Made by a program: the position numbers and the translations under genes. Under the pieces are notes generated by a model, which was not told the DNA's origin, ran no database searches, and worked only from the letters and a program-made list of their open reading frames with translations. From Nitriliruptoraceae bacterium (lineage in GTDB: Bacteria; Actinomycetota; Nitriliruptoria; Nitriliruptorales; Nitriliruptoraceae): a DNA stretch of 7,219 bases. The stretch spans positions 1-7,219 of the forward strand of contig SLLJ01000050.1 of NCBI GenBank assembly GCA_007134165.1. The letters run 5' to 3'. Shown one piece after another: positions 1 to 6,250 of the stretch; position 1 is the first letter of the stretch; each line of letters begins with the position of its first letter.

Positions 1-354
1 CCGCAGGGGCGGATCGCCCTGCACCTGCTCGGGCCCTGGTGGCTGGTGCGCCTGCCCACGCGCTCGACCGGACGGCTGCACCCCGCCGACGGCGGACCGT
101 CGGTGGATGTCACCGTGTCGGGCGCCGAGCTCGAGGTGTGGGGCGCCCGGCGGCGGGCGACGCTGTCCTACTGCTTCGCGGACGGCACCGTGCTGCGCGA
201 CGAACTCGATGCGGCGGTGATCTCCCCTCCCGAGCTGTGCGATGCGCTCGACGCCGCCGGGCTCGAGGTGATCGAGCGATACGGCTCGGTGCCTCCCGCA
301 CGGCCCTGCATCGATGACGTGGCGTGGCACGTGCTGGCAAGGCCACGCCAGTGA
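1..354 (+). CDS. C-terminal part of a probable class I SAM-dependent methyltransferase (5' end outside window)
   Basis: The reading frame is open from base 1 and ends at TGA 352-354, so only the last 117 residues are seen and the true start lies upstream. The visible part has alternating beta-strand and helix segments. Near the end is the pattern 'SPPELCDALDAAGLEVIERYG' (roughly residues 75-95 of the visible part), followed by a final strand 'DDVAWHVLARPRQ'. In small-molecule class I methyltransferases the same order (a helix with 'PEEL..LL..AGFEV...YG', then a closing 'h.hhA.P' strand) forms the last beta hairpin of the fold. The SAM-binding Gly-rich loop would be upstream and cannot be checked. 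Codon use matches the other genes. The gene converges on the SDR gene with only 7 bases between the two stop codons. The family call rests on a weak C-terminal signature; the substrate is unknown. Confidence 0.55.
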   Translation, partial: PQGRIALHLLGPWWLVRLPTRSTGRLHPADGGPSVDVTVSGAELEVWGARRRATLSYCFADGTVLRDELDAAVISPPELCDALDAAGLEVIERYGSVPPARPCIDDVAWHVLARPRQ

Positions 355-361
355 ACGTGCC

Positions 362-1234
362 TCACCTGGGCGGGTCGGCCTCGCCGCCGAGTAGTGGTGC
401 CCCGGCCACGTCGGGCATCACCATCGCGTCGGGCACCATCGCCCAGGCTTGGCCGAAGCGGCCCATGTAGGCGAAGATCCCCGCCCCGTCGTTCTGCACG
501 ATCTGCCCGTTGAGCCACCGGGCCTCGGGCAGGCACACCAGCGCGATGGCTTCGGACGCGTCCTCGGGGCTGGCCGCCGCACGCAGCGGGTGGGTCTGCT
601 CTTCGGCGGCCACGAGCTTGGCGTGGAACGGGCCGGTCATCAGCTTGATCGAGTCGGTGTCCACGTAGCCCGGCAGGATCCCCACCGCGGTCACCCCCCG
701 CGGGCCGAGCTCGCAGGCCAGGTAGCGCACGATCGTTTCCATGCCAGCCTTGGCGGCGGCGAGCAGTCCGTGTCCGGGGATGTAGCCCACGGTGTCCGCC
801 CCCGACACCGCCACGATGCGGCCACCGCGGGGCTCGAGCAGGGGGAAGGCGAGCTGGATCATGAGCAAGAAGTGGCGCACCGTGATCGCGAAGGTCTTGT
901 CGATCTGGTGCAGCTTGAGGTCCAGCAGCGGCTTGAACGCGGTGGCGGCGGCGTTGGCGACCAGGACGTCGAGGTGGTCGCCCCGCTCGGTCATCTGTGC
1001 GAACAGCGCGCGCACGCTGTCCTCTTCGAGCAGATCGAGGTGCTCGGCCCGGGCGCCGGGTGTGTCGGCCTCACAGTCGGCGACCACCGCCTGGGCCGCG
1101 TCCTGCTGGGTGCGGTAGGTCACGATCACCACGGCCCCCATGCGTGCCAGCCGGCGGGCGGTAGCTGCCCCGAGCCCCCGCGAACCGCCGGTCACCAGCG
1201 CCGTGCGTCCTTCGAGTGGGCGGGAAGCGGACAT
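362..1234 (-). CDS. Short-chain dehydrogenase/reductase, FabL/ChcA-like, with non-canonical active site
   Basis: A 290-residue NAD(P)-dependent oxidoreductase of the SDR superfamily, cytoplasmic, substrate unknown. The Rossmann cofactor motif TGGSRGLG is at residues 15-22, and the structural 'NNAG' motif appears as NAAA at 94-97. The catalytic-region Ser is S144 and the Lys is K162, in 'AAAKAGMETIVRYLACEL', which closely follows classical SDRs. The position four before K162, normally the catalytic Tyr of YxxxK, is Leu158. The position seven before it, where FabL-type enoyl-ACP reductases carry Tyr, is His155. The nearest Tyr is Y151. The cofactor-side 'PGYVDTD' loop and the late 'LNGQIVQNDGAG' strand are present, followed by about 30 extra residues. 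ATG 1232-1234 is chosen because AAGGAG lies 6 bases upstream; a start at 1279 would add 15 residues without support. The gene has its own -10 box (TATGAT, 1288-1293). It could be a reductase with an altered proton donor or a non-catalytic homologue. Confidence 0.9.
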   Translation of the reverse strand: MSASRPLEGRTALVTGGSRGLGAATARRLARMGAVVIVTYRTQQDAAQAVVADCEADTPGARAEHLDLLEEDSVRALFAQMTERGDHLDVLVANAAATAFKPLLDLKLHQIDKTFAITVRHFLLMIQLAFPLLEPRGGRIVAVSGADTVGYIPGHGLLAAAKAGMETIVRYLACELGPRGVTAVGILPGYVDTDSIKLMTGPFHAKLVAAEEQTHPLRAAASPEDASEAIALVCLPEARWLNGQIVQNDGAGIFAYMGRFGQAWAMVPDAMVMPDVAGAPLLGGEADPPR

Positions 1235-1287
1235 GGTCGGCTCCTTGACGGGTCCGGGAAGCCTGCCACAGCCGTGCATCGGAACGG

Positions 1288-1293
1288 ATCATA
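1288..1293 (-). promoter_or_regulatory. -10 box of a probable promoter for the SDR gene
   Basis: Read on the minus strand the hexamer is TATGAT, one mismatch from the TATAAT consensus, in an otherwise very GC-rich region. It would start transcription near 1281, giving a leader of about 46 bases with AAGGAG just before the SDR start codon. No good -35 hexamer is seen: CTGACC (1314-1309 on the minus strand) is only 15 bases away. The box lies after the stop of the 83-residue gene, so the SDR gene is probably transcribed separately, though read-through from upstream is possible. Confidence 0.5.
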
Positions 1294-1310
1294 GTTCGTG
1301 GGTGAGGCGG

Positions 1311-1562
1311 TCAGGCGGCCGATGGTCCCTCAGGACAGATGGTGGAGGCCACCTCGTCGATCAGTTCCCGCCACTCGGGGAGCAGCAGCATGAGCGTACG
1401 GACGCGGACCCCGCGCTTCAGCAGTCGGCGCAGGACGAGTTCGCGGTGGCGTTGTGGATCCAGCGGGACCCGACGGCGGACGGTGGGTACGAAGGCCCCG
1501 GGCGGGTCGAGCACCGCGGTACCGGGCGGGGACACCAGGGCGAAGGCCTCGGAATCGCCCAT
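1311..1562 (-). CDS. Small hypothetical protein, 83 residues
   Basis: I do not recognise this family. Three things support a real gene: an AGGAG ribosome binding site 8 bases before the ATG at 1560-1562; consistent G/C third codon positions over the whole frame; and its position in an otherwise empty gap between the SDR gene and the divergent ATP-grasp gene. The N-terminal third is Pro/Gly-rich ('SPPGTAVLDPPGAF', residues 11-24). The middle is strongly basic ('TVRRRVPLDPQRHRELVLRR'). It is followed by an amphipathic, helix-like stretch 'RVRTLMLLLPEWRELIDEVA' with one Trp. There is no signal peptide and no hydrophobic segment long enough to be a membrane span. It reads like a small soluble protein or a partner of something larger. 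It is on the same strand as the SDR gene (76-base gap), but a promoter-like box between them argues against a simple operon. Confidence 0.6.
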   Translation of the reverse strand: MGDSEAFALVSPPGTAVLDPPGAFVPTVRRRVPLDPQRHRELVLRRLLKRGVRVRTLMLLLPEWRELIDEVASTICPEGPSAA

Positions 1563-1687
1563 GAGCCGGTCTCCTGAGGTCGGTGTCGGGACGCTGCTCC
1601 CCTCATCGGCACCTTCCGAGGCGGCCTTGACGGGCAGGCCGGGTGGGGTGTGCGGCGACGGCGTCGGAACCGAGTAGATTCCGGCGC
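1563..1687. other. Divergent intergenic region between the small hypothetical gene and the ATP-grasp operon
   Basis: This is the longest non-coding stretch in the window (125 bases). On the minus-strand side it holds the AGGAG site of the 83-residue gene. On the plus-strand side it holds a TAGATT box directly before the GTG of the ATP-grasp gene. A TTGACG hexamer at 1627-1632 looks like a -35 box but is 42 bases from TAGATT, so the two do not form one promoter. No hairpin or strong inverted repeat was seen. Confidence 0.5.
1675..1680 (+). promoter_or_regulatory. -10 box of a probable leaderless promoter for the ATP-grasp operon
   Basis: TAGATT fits the actinobacterial TANNNT -10 pattern and lies exactly 7 bases before the GTG at 1688. 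That is the usual distance from a -10 box to the transcription start, so the mRNA could begin at the start codon itself. In agreement, no Shine-Dalgarno sequence precedes this GTG, whereas all the other complete genes have one. No -35 hexamer is evident at 16-19 bases upstream. Confidence 0.5.
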
Positions 1688-3166
1688 GTGAGCGACCTGT
1701 TGACCGGCTACGACCACGGCGACCTCTTCGACGAGGTCTTCGCGCCTGGCGGCGTGGTACGGCCTCACTACCGCGAGTTGGTGGGCCGGGTGAGGGACCT
1801 GACCGCCGAGGACCTCGAGCACCGCGAGCGCATCCGTGACGCGATCTTCCGGACCCAGGGGATCACCTTCACCGTCTACGGCGACGACGACGGGGTGGAG
1901 CGCACCTTCTCCCTCGACCTGCTGCCCCGGATCATCCCCGCCGAGGAGTGGGACGTCATCGAGCGGGGGGTCGTGCAGCGCGTCACGGCCCTCAACCGCT
2001 TCCTCGACGACCTGTACGTCGGGGAGCAGGCGGCCGTGCACGAGGGCGTGGTGCCGCGCTGGCTGGTGCACACCGCCGAGGGCTTCCGCCGCGAGGCGTT
2101 CGGGATCCCCATGCCCCACGGCGCACGCTGCCTGGTGTCGGGGGTGGACCTGGTGCGCGACGCGCAGGGCACCTACCGCGTGCTCGAGGACAACCTGCGC
2201 AACCCTTCGGGGATCTCCTACGTGCTCGAGAACCGCGCGGCGATGACCCGGGTGCTGCCGCGGGCCTTCGCCGCCCAGCGGGTGCGTCCCGTCGACCATT
2301 ACGGCCCCATGCTGCTGCGGGCGCTGCGTGCGGTCGCACCGCCGGCGGCCGGCGACCAGCCCGTCGCGGTCGTGCTCACCCCCGGGGCCTACAACGCCGC
2401 CTACTTCGAGCATGCCTTCCTCGCCCGTCAGATGGGCATCGAACTGGTGGAGGGCCGGGACCTGGTCGTCGACGAGCACGTGGTGTCGATGCGCACCACC
2501 GCCGGACTGCAGCGCGTCGACGTGATCTACCGCCGCATCGACGACGACTTCCTCGACCCGGTGGTGTTCCGGCCCGACTCGTTGCTGGGCGTGCCCGGGC
2601 TGCTGTCGGCCGCTCGTGCGGGCAACGTCACGATCGTCAACGCGGTCGGAAACGGCGTGGCCGACGACAAGGCGGTCTACGCCTTCGTGCCTGACCTGAT
2701 CCGCTACTACCTCGGCGAGGAGCCCGTCCTGCCCAACGTCGCGACCTATCTGCTGTGGGACCCGGAGCAGCGCGCCGAGGTGCTCGAACGGCTCGACGAG
2801 CTGGTCGTCAAGCCGGTGGCGGCCTCGGGTGGCTACGGGCTGGTGATCGGCCCTCACGCCCAGGACGAAGAGCTCGCGGCCCTACGTTCCCGCATCGAGG
2901 CCGATCCGAGGGGCTTCGTCGCCCAGGAGGTCGTGGCCCTGTCGCGCCACCCCACGCTGGTCGATGGCCGCATCGAGGGTCGCCACGTCGACCTGCGACC
3001 CTTCGCGATCGCCGGCGAGCGCGTCGAGGTGATCCCCGGTGGTTTGACCCGGGTGGCGCTGCGCCGTGGCTCGCTGGTGGTCAACTCCTCACAGGGTGGT
3101 GGCTCCAAGGACACCTGGGTGCTGGGGGCGGAAGCTGTGCCCGACCCTGCGGCTGACGGAGGCTGA
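1688..3166 (+). CDS. Circularly permuted ATP-grasp ligase (COG2308 type, DUF404/DUF407)
   Basis: A 492-residue soluble protein, near the usual family length. ATP-grasp enzymes activate a carboxylate as acyl phosphate and join it to an amine or other nucleophile; in this permuted group the natural substrate is not established. Conserved family blocks are all visible: 'GDLFDEVF..GGVVRPHY' near the start, LEDNLRNPSG at 166-175, YRRIDDDFLDP at 281-291, GNGVADDK at 321-328, VVKPVAASGGYG at 373-384 (Lys and Gly-rich loop expected to hold ATP), RHVDLRPF at 432-439 and NSSQGGGSKDTW at 466-477. No key position appears lost. GTG 1688 is preferred over GTG 1643 because the family homology begins here and TAGATT would leave the mRNA leaderless at this codon. 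The next gene starts 1 base after this stop, so translation is probably coupled. The context predicts a peptide/amide-bond forming role together with the alpha-E and transglutaminase genes. Confidence 0.93.
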   Translation: MSDLLTGYDHGDLFDEVFAPGGVVRPHYRELVGRVRDLTAEDLEHRERIRDAIFRTQGITFTVYGDDDGVERTFSLDLLPRIIPAEEWDVIERGVVQRVTALNRFLDDLYVGEQAAVHEGVVPRWLVHTAEGFRREAFGIPMPHGARCLVSGVDLVRDAQGTYRVLEDNLRNPSGISYVLENRAAMTRVLPRAFAAQRVRPVDHYGPMLLRALRAVAPPAAGDQPVAVVLTPGAYNAAYFEHAFLARQMGIELVEGRDLVVDEHVVSMRTTAGLQRVDVIYRRIDDDFLDPVVFRPDSLLGVPGLLSAARAGNVTIVNAVGNGVADDKAVYAFVPDLIRYYLGEEPVLPNVATYLLWDPEQRAEVLERLDELVVKPVAASGGYGLVIGPHAQDEELAALRSRIEADPRGFVAQEVVALSRHPTLVDGRIEGRHVDLRPFAIAGERVEVIPGGLTRVALRRGSLVVNSSQGGGSKDTWVLGAEAVPDPAADGG

Positions 3167-3167
3167 C

Positions 3168-4154
3168 GTGCTCGCCCGACTCGCCGAGAACCTGTTCACC
3201 GCCGGTCGCGACATCGAGCGCGCCGAGGCCACCGCGCGGATGGTCGACATCACCTACCACAGCCTGCTCGAGTCGCCCTCCGGTGAGCGCGGCGACGCCT
3301 GGGAGCAGCTGCACGAGGTGCTGGGCACCGTTGCCGAGCCCGACGACGACGCGCTGGCCCGGCTCGTGCTCGATCGTGGCGAGCCCCGATCGGTGCTGGC
3401 CTCGGTTACCCGGGCGCGCGAGCACGTGCGCTCCGTGCGGGAACTGGTCTCCACCGAGCTGTGGGAGGTCATCAACGACCTGCACCTGACGCTCGCGACC
3501 ACCGGGTTGGCCCGGCAGGTCGACGAGCAGCCCTACCACCTGCTGGCCGGCGTGCGCCGGGCGTGTCTGACGATCTATGGGGTCGCCAGCGACACCATGC
3601 CCCGCGACGAGGCCTGGCGCTTCCTGGCGCTGGGCCGCCTGCTGGAGCGTGCCGCGATGACCTGCCGGCTGGTCCAGGTCCACCACCAGCGCCTCGAGCA
3701 GCTCTCCGGGCCGTCGCGGCGGCTGGGGCTCGGCGGCGACCCCGCCGGGCTCGAGCCCGGACCGGGAGACTTCCACCAGTGGGTCACGGTGCTCAAGAGC
3801 GCGGCGGCATTGGAGGCGTACCGGCGCCGCTACCGCGCTTCGATGGATCCGGCCGACGTGGTCGAGTTCCTCCTGCTCGAACCCGACCTGCCGCGCAGTG
3901 TGGCGTTCTGCCTCACCGGCGCCCGGCTCCAGCTCGAGGCGCTGGCCGCCGGGCGGCGCAGCCGGGCGGTGCGGGAGGTCGGCCGGGCCAGCGCGTCGTT
4001 GACCTACCGCGACGTCAGTGAGCTGTTCGCGATGGGCCTGGCCCCGTTCCTGCTGGACATCCAGGCGCGCATGCAGCGGGTGGATGCGGCCATCGCCGGG
4101 GAGTTCTTCCGCCACCACCCGAGCGGGGCGCTGCACGCCATCGCCAGCCCCTGA
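3168..4154 (+). CDS. Alpha-E domain protein (DUF403, COG2307)
   Basis: A 328-residue, almost wholly helical protein of the alpha-E family, which is found alongside the permuted ATP-grasp ligases, sometimes fused to them. The N-terminus 'LARLAENLFTAGRDIERAEATAR' matches the family hallmark (usually written 'LSR.AENLYWLGRYLERAENTAR'), with a Glu/Arg-rich first helix. Family-like helices continue through 'DEAWRFLALGRLLERAAMTCRLV' in the middle to 'LAPFLLDIQARMQRVDAAIAGEFF' near the C-terminus. There is no signal peptide or membrane span. A loop of about 20 residues rich in Gly and Pro follows 'QLSGPSRRLG' and appears to be an insertion between helices. GTG 3168 is chosen because GGAGG (3158-3162) sits 5 bases upstream and the homology starts at this codon; a start at 3066 would only translate the preceding gene in another frame. 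The biochemical role is unknown; a partner or scaffold of the ligase is the usual inference. Confidence 0.92.
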   Translation: MLARLAENLFTAGRDIERAEATARMVDITYHSLLESPSGERGDAWEQLHEVLGTVAEPDDDALARLVLDRGEPRSVLASVTRAREHVRSVRELVSTELWEVINDLHLTLATTGLARQVDEQPYHLLAGVRRACLTIYGVASDTMPRDEAWRFLALGRLLERAAMTCRLVQVHHQRLEQLSGPSRRLGLGGDPAGLEPGPGDFHQWVTVLKSAAALEAYRRRYRASMDPADVVEFLLLEPDLPRSVAFCLTGARLQLEALAAGRRSRAVREVGRASASLTYRDVSELFAMGLAPFLLDIQARMQRVDAAIAGEFFRHHPSGALHAIASP

Positions 4155-4176
4155 CCCCCACGAGCGGAGCGCTGCC

Positions 4177-5133
4177 GTGCGCCTCGACATCCACTACCGG
4201 ACCCGTTTCGCCTACGCGGGCCATGTCAGCGAGTCCCAGAACGAACTGCGGGCCTGTCCCGCGATCGATGACCGTCAGCAGCTCGTGCACTACGACGTGC
4301 GTACCACCCCGTCGGCTCGCGTGTCCTGGTACCTCGACTACTGGGGCACCCGGGTCGACACCTTCGGCATCCGCCTGCCCCACACCACTCTCGAGGTCGT
4401 CGCCGAAGGCACGGTCGACACGGTCGTGCCCGAAGCGGTCGAGGTCCACCCGCGGCGTGCGGCGTTGACCGACCCGGCGTTCCGTGACGAGCACCTCGAG
4501 CTGCTCCAACCCTCCCCCCACGTGGCGCTCACCGCCACCATCGCCGAGGTCGCCCACCGACACGCCGGGCAGGCCGCCGACGACGTGGTGGCGATGGCGC
4601 ACGCCGTGCACGAGGGCCTGTCGGCGCTTCAGTACGCGCCCGGAGCCACCTACGTCGGTGTCCCGGTCGACGAGGTGCTGCGCGCCGGGGGAGGGGTGTG
4701 CCAGGACTTCGCGCACGTCGCGGTGGCGATGTACCGCAGCCTGGGGGTGCCAGCCCGCTACGTGTCCGGTTACCTGTTCACCGGTGACGACGCGACCGGC
4801 GCGGACACCGACAGCGACGAGGTCGAGGTGCAGACCCACGCCTGGGTCGAGGTGGCGGTCCCCGGTCACGGGTGGTACGCACTGGACCCGACCAATCGTC
4901 AGCAGGTCTCAGAGCGCCACGTGACCATCGGTCGGGGCCGCGACTACGACGACGTCGCCCCGCTGCGTGGGGTGTTCCTCGGCCCGCCCGAGCACGAGCT
5001 CGAGGTGGACGTGCGGTTGCGCCGGCTGGCGGTCGGCGCTCCGGCGGCGGCCGGCATCGGCCGCGAGCCCTCGCGGGCCACCCTCGCGGCGCGGCAGCGC
5101 GCCCAGCAGCAGCAGCAGCAACAGCAGCAGTAG
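4177..5133 (+). CDS. Transglutaminase-like cysteine peptidase/amidase with polyglutamine C-terminus
   Basis: A 318-residue protein with the bacterial transglutaminase N-terminal beta domain (about residues 1-80: 'RLDIHYRTRFAYAGHVSESQNELRACP') followed by the transglutaminase-like core. The catalytic triad is visible: C175 in GGGVCQDFAH, H221 in QTHAWVEV and D237 in YALDPTN. Bacterial members usually cleave, or sometimes form, amide bonds rather than act as true crosslinkers. No signal peptide is present, so the protein is probably cytoplasmic. The core ends near 'ELEVDVRLRRL'. An Ala/Arg-rich linker follows, and the chain closes with nine consecutive Gln, encoded by eight CAG and one CAA. GTG 4177 is preferred: GGAG (4166-4169) lies 7 bases upstream and the family homology starts at the codon after it; upstream codons overlap the alpha-E gene. 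It is the third gene of the operon, 22 bases after the previous stop. It could trim or transfer the product of the ligase, an inference from context only. Confidence 0.93.
   Translation: MRLDIHYRTRFAYAGHVSESQNELRACPAIDDRQQLVHYDVRTTPSARVSWYLDYWGTRVDTFGIRLPHTTLEVVAEGTVDTVVPEAVEVHPRRAALTDPAFRDEHLELLQPSPHVALTATIAEVAHRHAGQAADDVVAMAHAVHEGLSALQYAPGATYVGVPVDEVLRAGGGVCQDFAHVAVAMYRSLGVPARYVSGYLFTGDDATGADTDSDEVEVQTHAWVEVAVPGHGWYALDPTNRQQVSERHVTIGRGRDYDDVAPLRGVFLGPPEHELEVDVRLRRLAVGAPAAAGIGREPSRATLAARQRAQQQQQQQQQ
5104..5130 (+). repeat. CAG trinucleotide repeat encoding a polyglutamine tail
   Basis: Nine tandem codons: five CAG, one CAA and three CAG, directly before the TAG stop of the transglutaminase gene. 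A run of this type can change length by strand slippage. The single CAA interrupts the perfect repeat. Changes in whole units would only lengthen or shorten the tail; a shift of one or two bases would remove the stop and extend the protein towards the convergent gene. Confidence 0.95.
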
Positions 5134-5150
5134 GGGCCCGCGCGGCGTGG

Positions 5151-6158
5151 TCAGGCGCGCGCCCGGTAGGCCGCGGCGAGCGGCCACAGGGTGGCCTCGG
5201 CCTGCTCGCGGCCCAGCGACAGCGGCTGGATGACGGGCACCGTCACCCCGGCCTCGACGTAGGCGGCGATCCGTTCGGCGACCTGCTCGGCGGTGCCGAG
5301 GCAGAACAGTTCGTCGACGAGTTCGTCGCTGAGGGCGGCGGCCATCCCGGCGCGGTCGCCGGCGGCATCCAGCACCCCCTGCGCCTCGGCCTCGTACCCC
5401 ATCCAGCGGTAGAAGCGGTTGTAGACGCTGGTGGCGAGGTAGGGCGCGAACACCGCCTTGACCAGTTGCCGGGCGGCGGGCACGTCGTCGGTGACCGCGC
5501 AGAACAGTCGCGCGATCACCGCGAAGTCCTCCGGCAGCGTGCCGCCGGCCCCCTCGGCGACCTGGGCGAGCACCTGGGGGACGTGACGGGGAGCGAGTTG
5601 GTTGAGGCAGACCCCGTCGACCCCGAGCTCCCCGACCATTCGGCACGAGCGCGGGTTGAGCGCCCCGAGCACCAGGGGCACCCGCTCCCCGGGGGGCACC
5701 GCATGCGGCTTGTACCCGTCGATGCGCACCACCTCGCCCTCGAGGCTGGAGCGCTGGCCGGCCAGCAGCGGCTGCAGCGCAGCCACGGTCTCGCGCACCG
5801 TGGTCAGCGGCCGATCGAAGGCCTGACCAGCCCACCGACCGATGATGACCTCCGAGGACGCACCGATGCCCAGCGTGAACCGTCCGCCGGACAGCTCAGC
5901 CAGCGACACCGCGCTCATGCCCAGCACCATCGGCGTGCGGGTCTGGGCCGGGACCACCGCCACCCCGAGGTCGAGGTCGGTGTGCACCGCCAGCGCCCCC
6001 AGCGTCGTGAAGGCGTCGGGACCGTTGACCTCCGCGGCCCACACCGCGGTGTAGCCGTGATCCCGGGCCCCGCTGGCGAGGTCGACGGAGGTGCGCGCAT
6101 CGACGCCGGTCAGTGGCAGGCTCAGGGCCAGGGGCGGGGGGCTGAGCAGGTCGGTCAC
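5151..6158 (-). CDS. LLM-class F420-dependent oxidoreductase
   Basis: A 335-residue luciferase-like monooxygenase-superfamily enzyme, a TIM-barrel expected to use the deazaflavin F420 as hydride carrier; the substrate is unknown. Family features in order: an N-terminal strand 'LALSLPLTG', helix 'ASGARDHGYTAVWAAEV', 'GPDAFTTLGALAVHT' followed by strand 'LDLGVAVVPAQTRTPMVLGM', the hallmark 'LAELSGGRFTLGIGASSEVI', 'PLTTVRETVAALQPLL', and the late barrel strands 'VPLVLGALNPRSCRMVGELG' and 'GVTVPVIQPLS'. It resembles the Rv3093c-like subgroup. Assignment to F420 rather than FMN comes from the subgroup and was not tested. Two starts are possible: GTG 6158-6156, with GGAG 6 bases upstream (preferred), or ATG 6170-6168, four codons earlier but without a Shine-Dalgarno site. 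A longer frame to 6413 is Pro/Arg-rich, overlaps the divergent PilZ gene and is rejected. The gene converges on the transglutaminase gene with a 17-base gap. Confidence 0.9.
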   Translation of the reverse strand: MTDLLSPPPLALSLPLTGVDARTSVDLASGARDHGYTAVWAAEVNGPDAFTTLGALAVHTDLDLGVAVVPAQTRTPMVLGMSAVSLAELSGGRFTLGIGASSEVIIGRWAGQAFDRPLTTVRETVAALQPLLAGQRSSLEGEVVRIDGYKPHAVPPGERVPLVLGALNPRSCRMVGELGVDGVCLNQLAPRHVPQVLAQVAEGAGGTLPEDFAVIARLFCAVTDDVPAARQLVKAVFAPYLATSVYNRFYRWMGYEAEAQGVLDAAGDRAGMAAALSDELVDELFCLGTAEQVAERIAAYVEAGVTVPVIQPLSLGREQAEATLWPLAAAYRARA

Positions 6159-6201
6159 GGTAGACTCCATGAGGTGGGGCGCTGCGGGCCGGATGTCGGG
6201 C

Positions 6202-6211
6202 AGCGTAGGCT
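6202..6211. promoter_or_regulatory. Possible bidirectional -10 element between the oxidoreductase and PilZ genes
   Basis: In the 92-base divergent gap the sequence AGCGTAGGCT reads TAGGCT on the plus strand (6206-6211) and TACGCT on the minus strand (6207-6202). Both fit the TANNNT -10 pattern and they share the same TA step. Predicted starts would fall near 6218 (plus) and 6195 (minus), leaving leaders of roughly 33 and 37 bases, each followed by a Shine-Dalgarno site. No clear -35 hexamer is seen on either side, so this is a moderate prediction. Confidence 0.35.
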
Positions 6212-6250
6212 GGTCGGGCCGGGGACCGGCACGACCGCCAAGGAGCACCG

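Noticed and set aside
449..1294. 281-codon open frame on the plus strand
   Set aside because: It is antisense to the SDR gene, which has full family motifs and a Shine-Dalgarno site. The plus-strand product has no recognisable fold.
1627..1632. TTGACG as the -35 box of the ATP-grasp promoter
   Set aside because: It is 42 bases from the TAGATT box, and no -10-like hexamer is found 16-19 bases after it.
1418..2857. 479-codon open frame on the minus strand
   Set aside because: It lies antisense to the ATP-grasp gene, whose motifs are unmistakable. Its protein is rich in His, Gln, Val and Gly in the manner of antisense frames in high-GC DNA, and it shows no domain. It also runs through the 83-residue gene in another frame.
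3081..4190. 369-codon open frame on the minus strand
   Set aside because: It is the antisense shadow of the alpha-E gene, with no ribosome binding site or domain.
5134..5150. GGGCCC and CCGCGCGG palindromes in the convergent gap as a bidirectional terminator
   Set aside because: The palindromes are short, have no loop and no T-run on either strand. Such sequences arise easily in DNA this rich in G and C.
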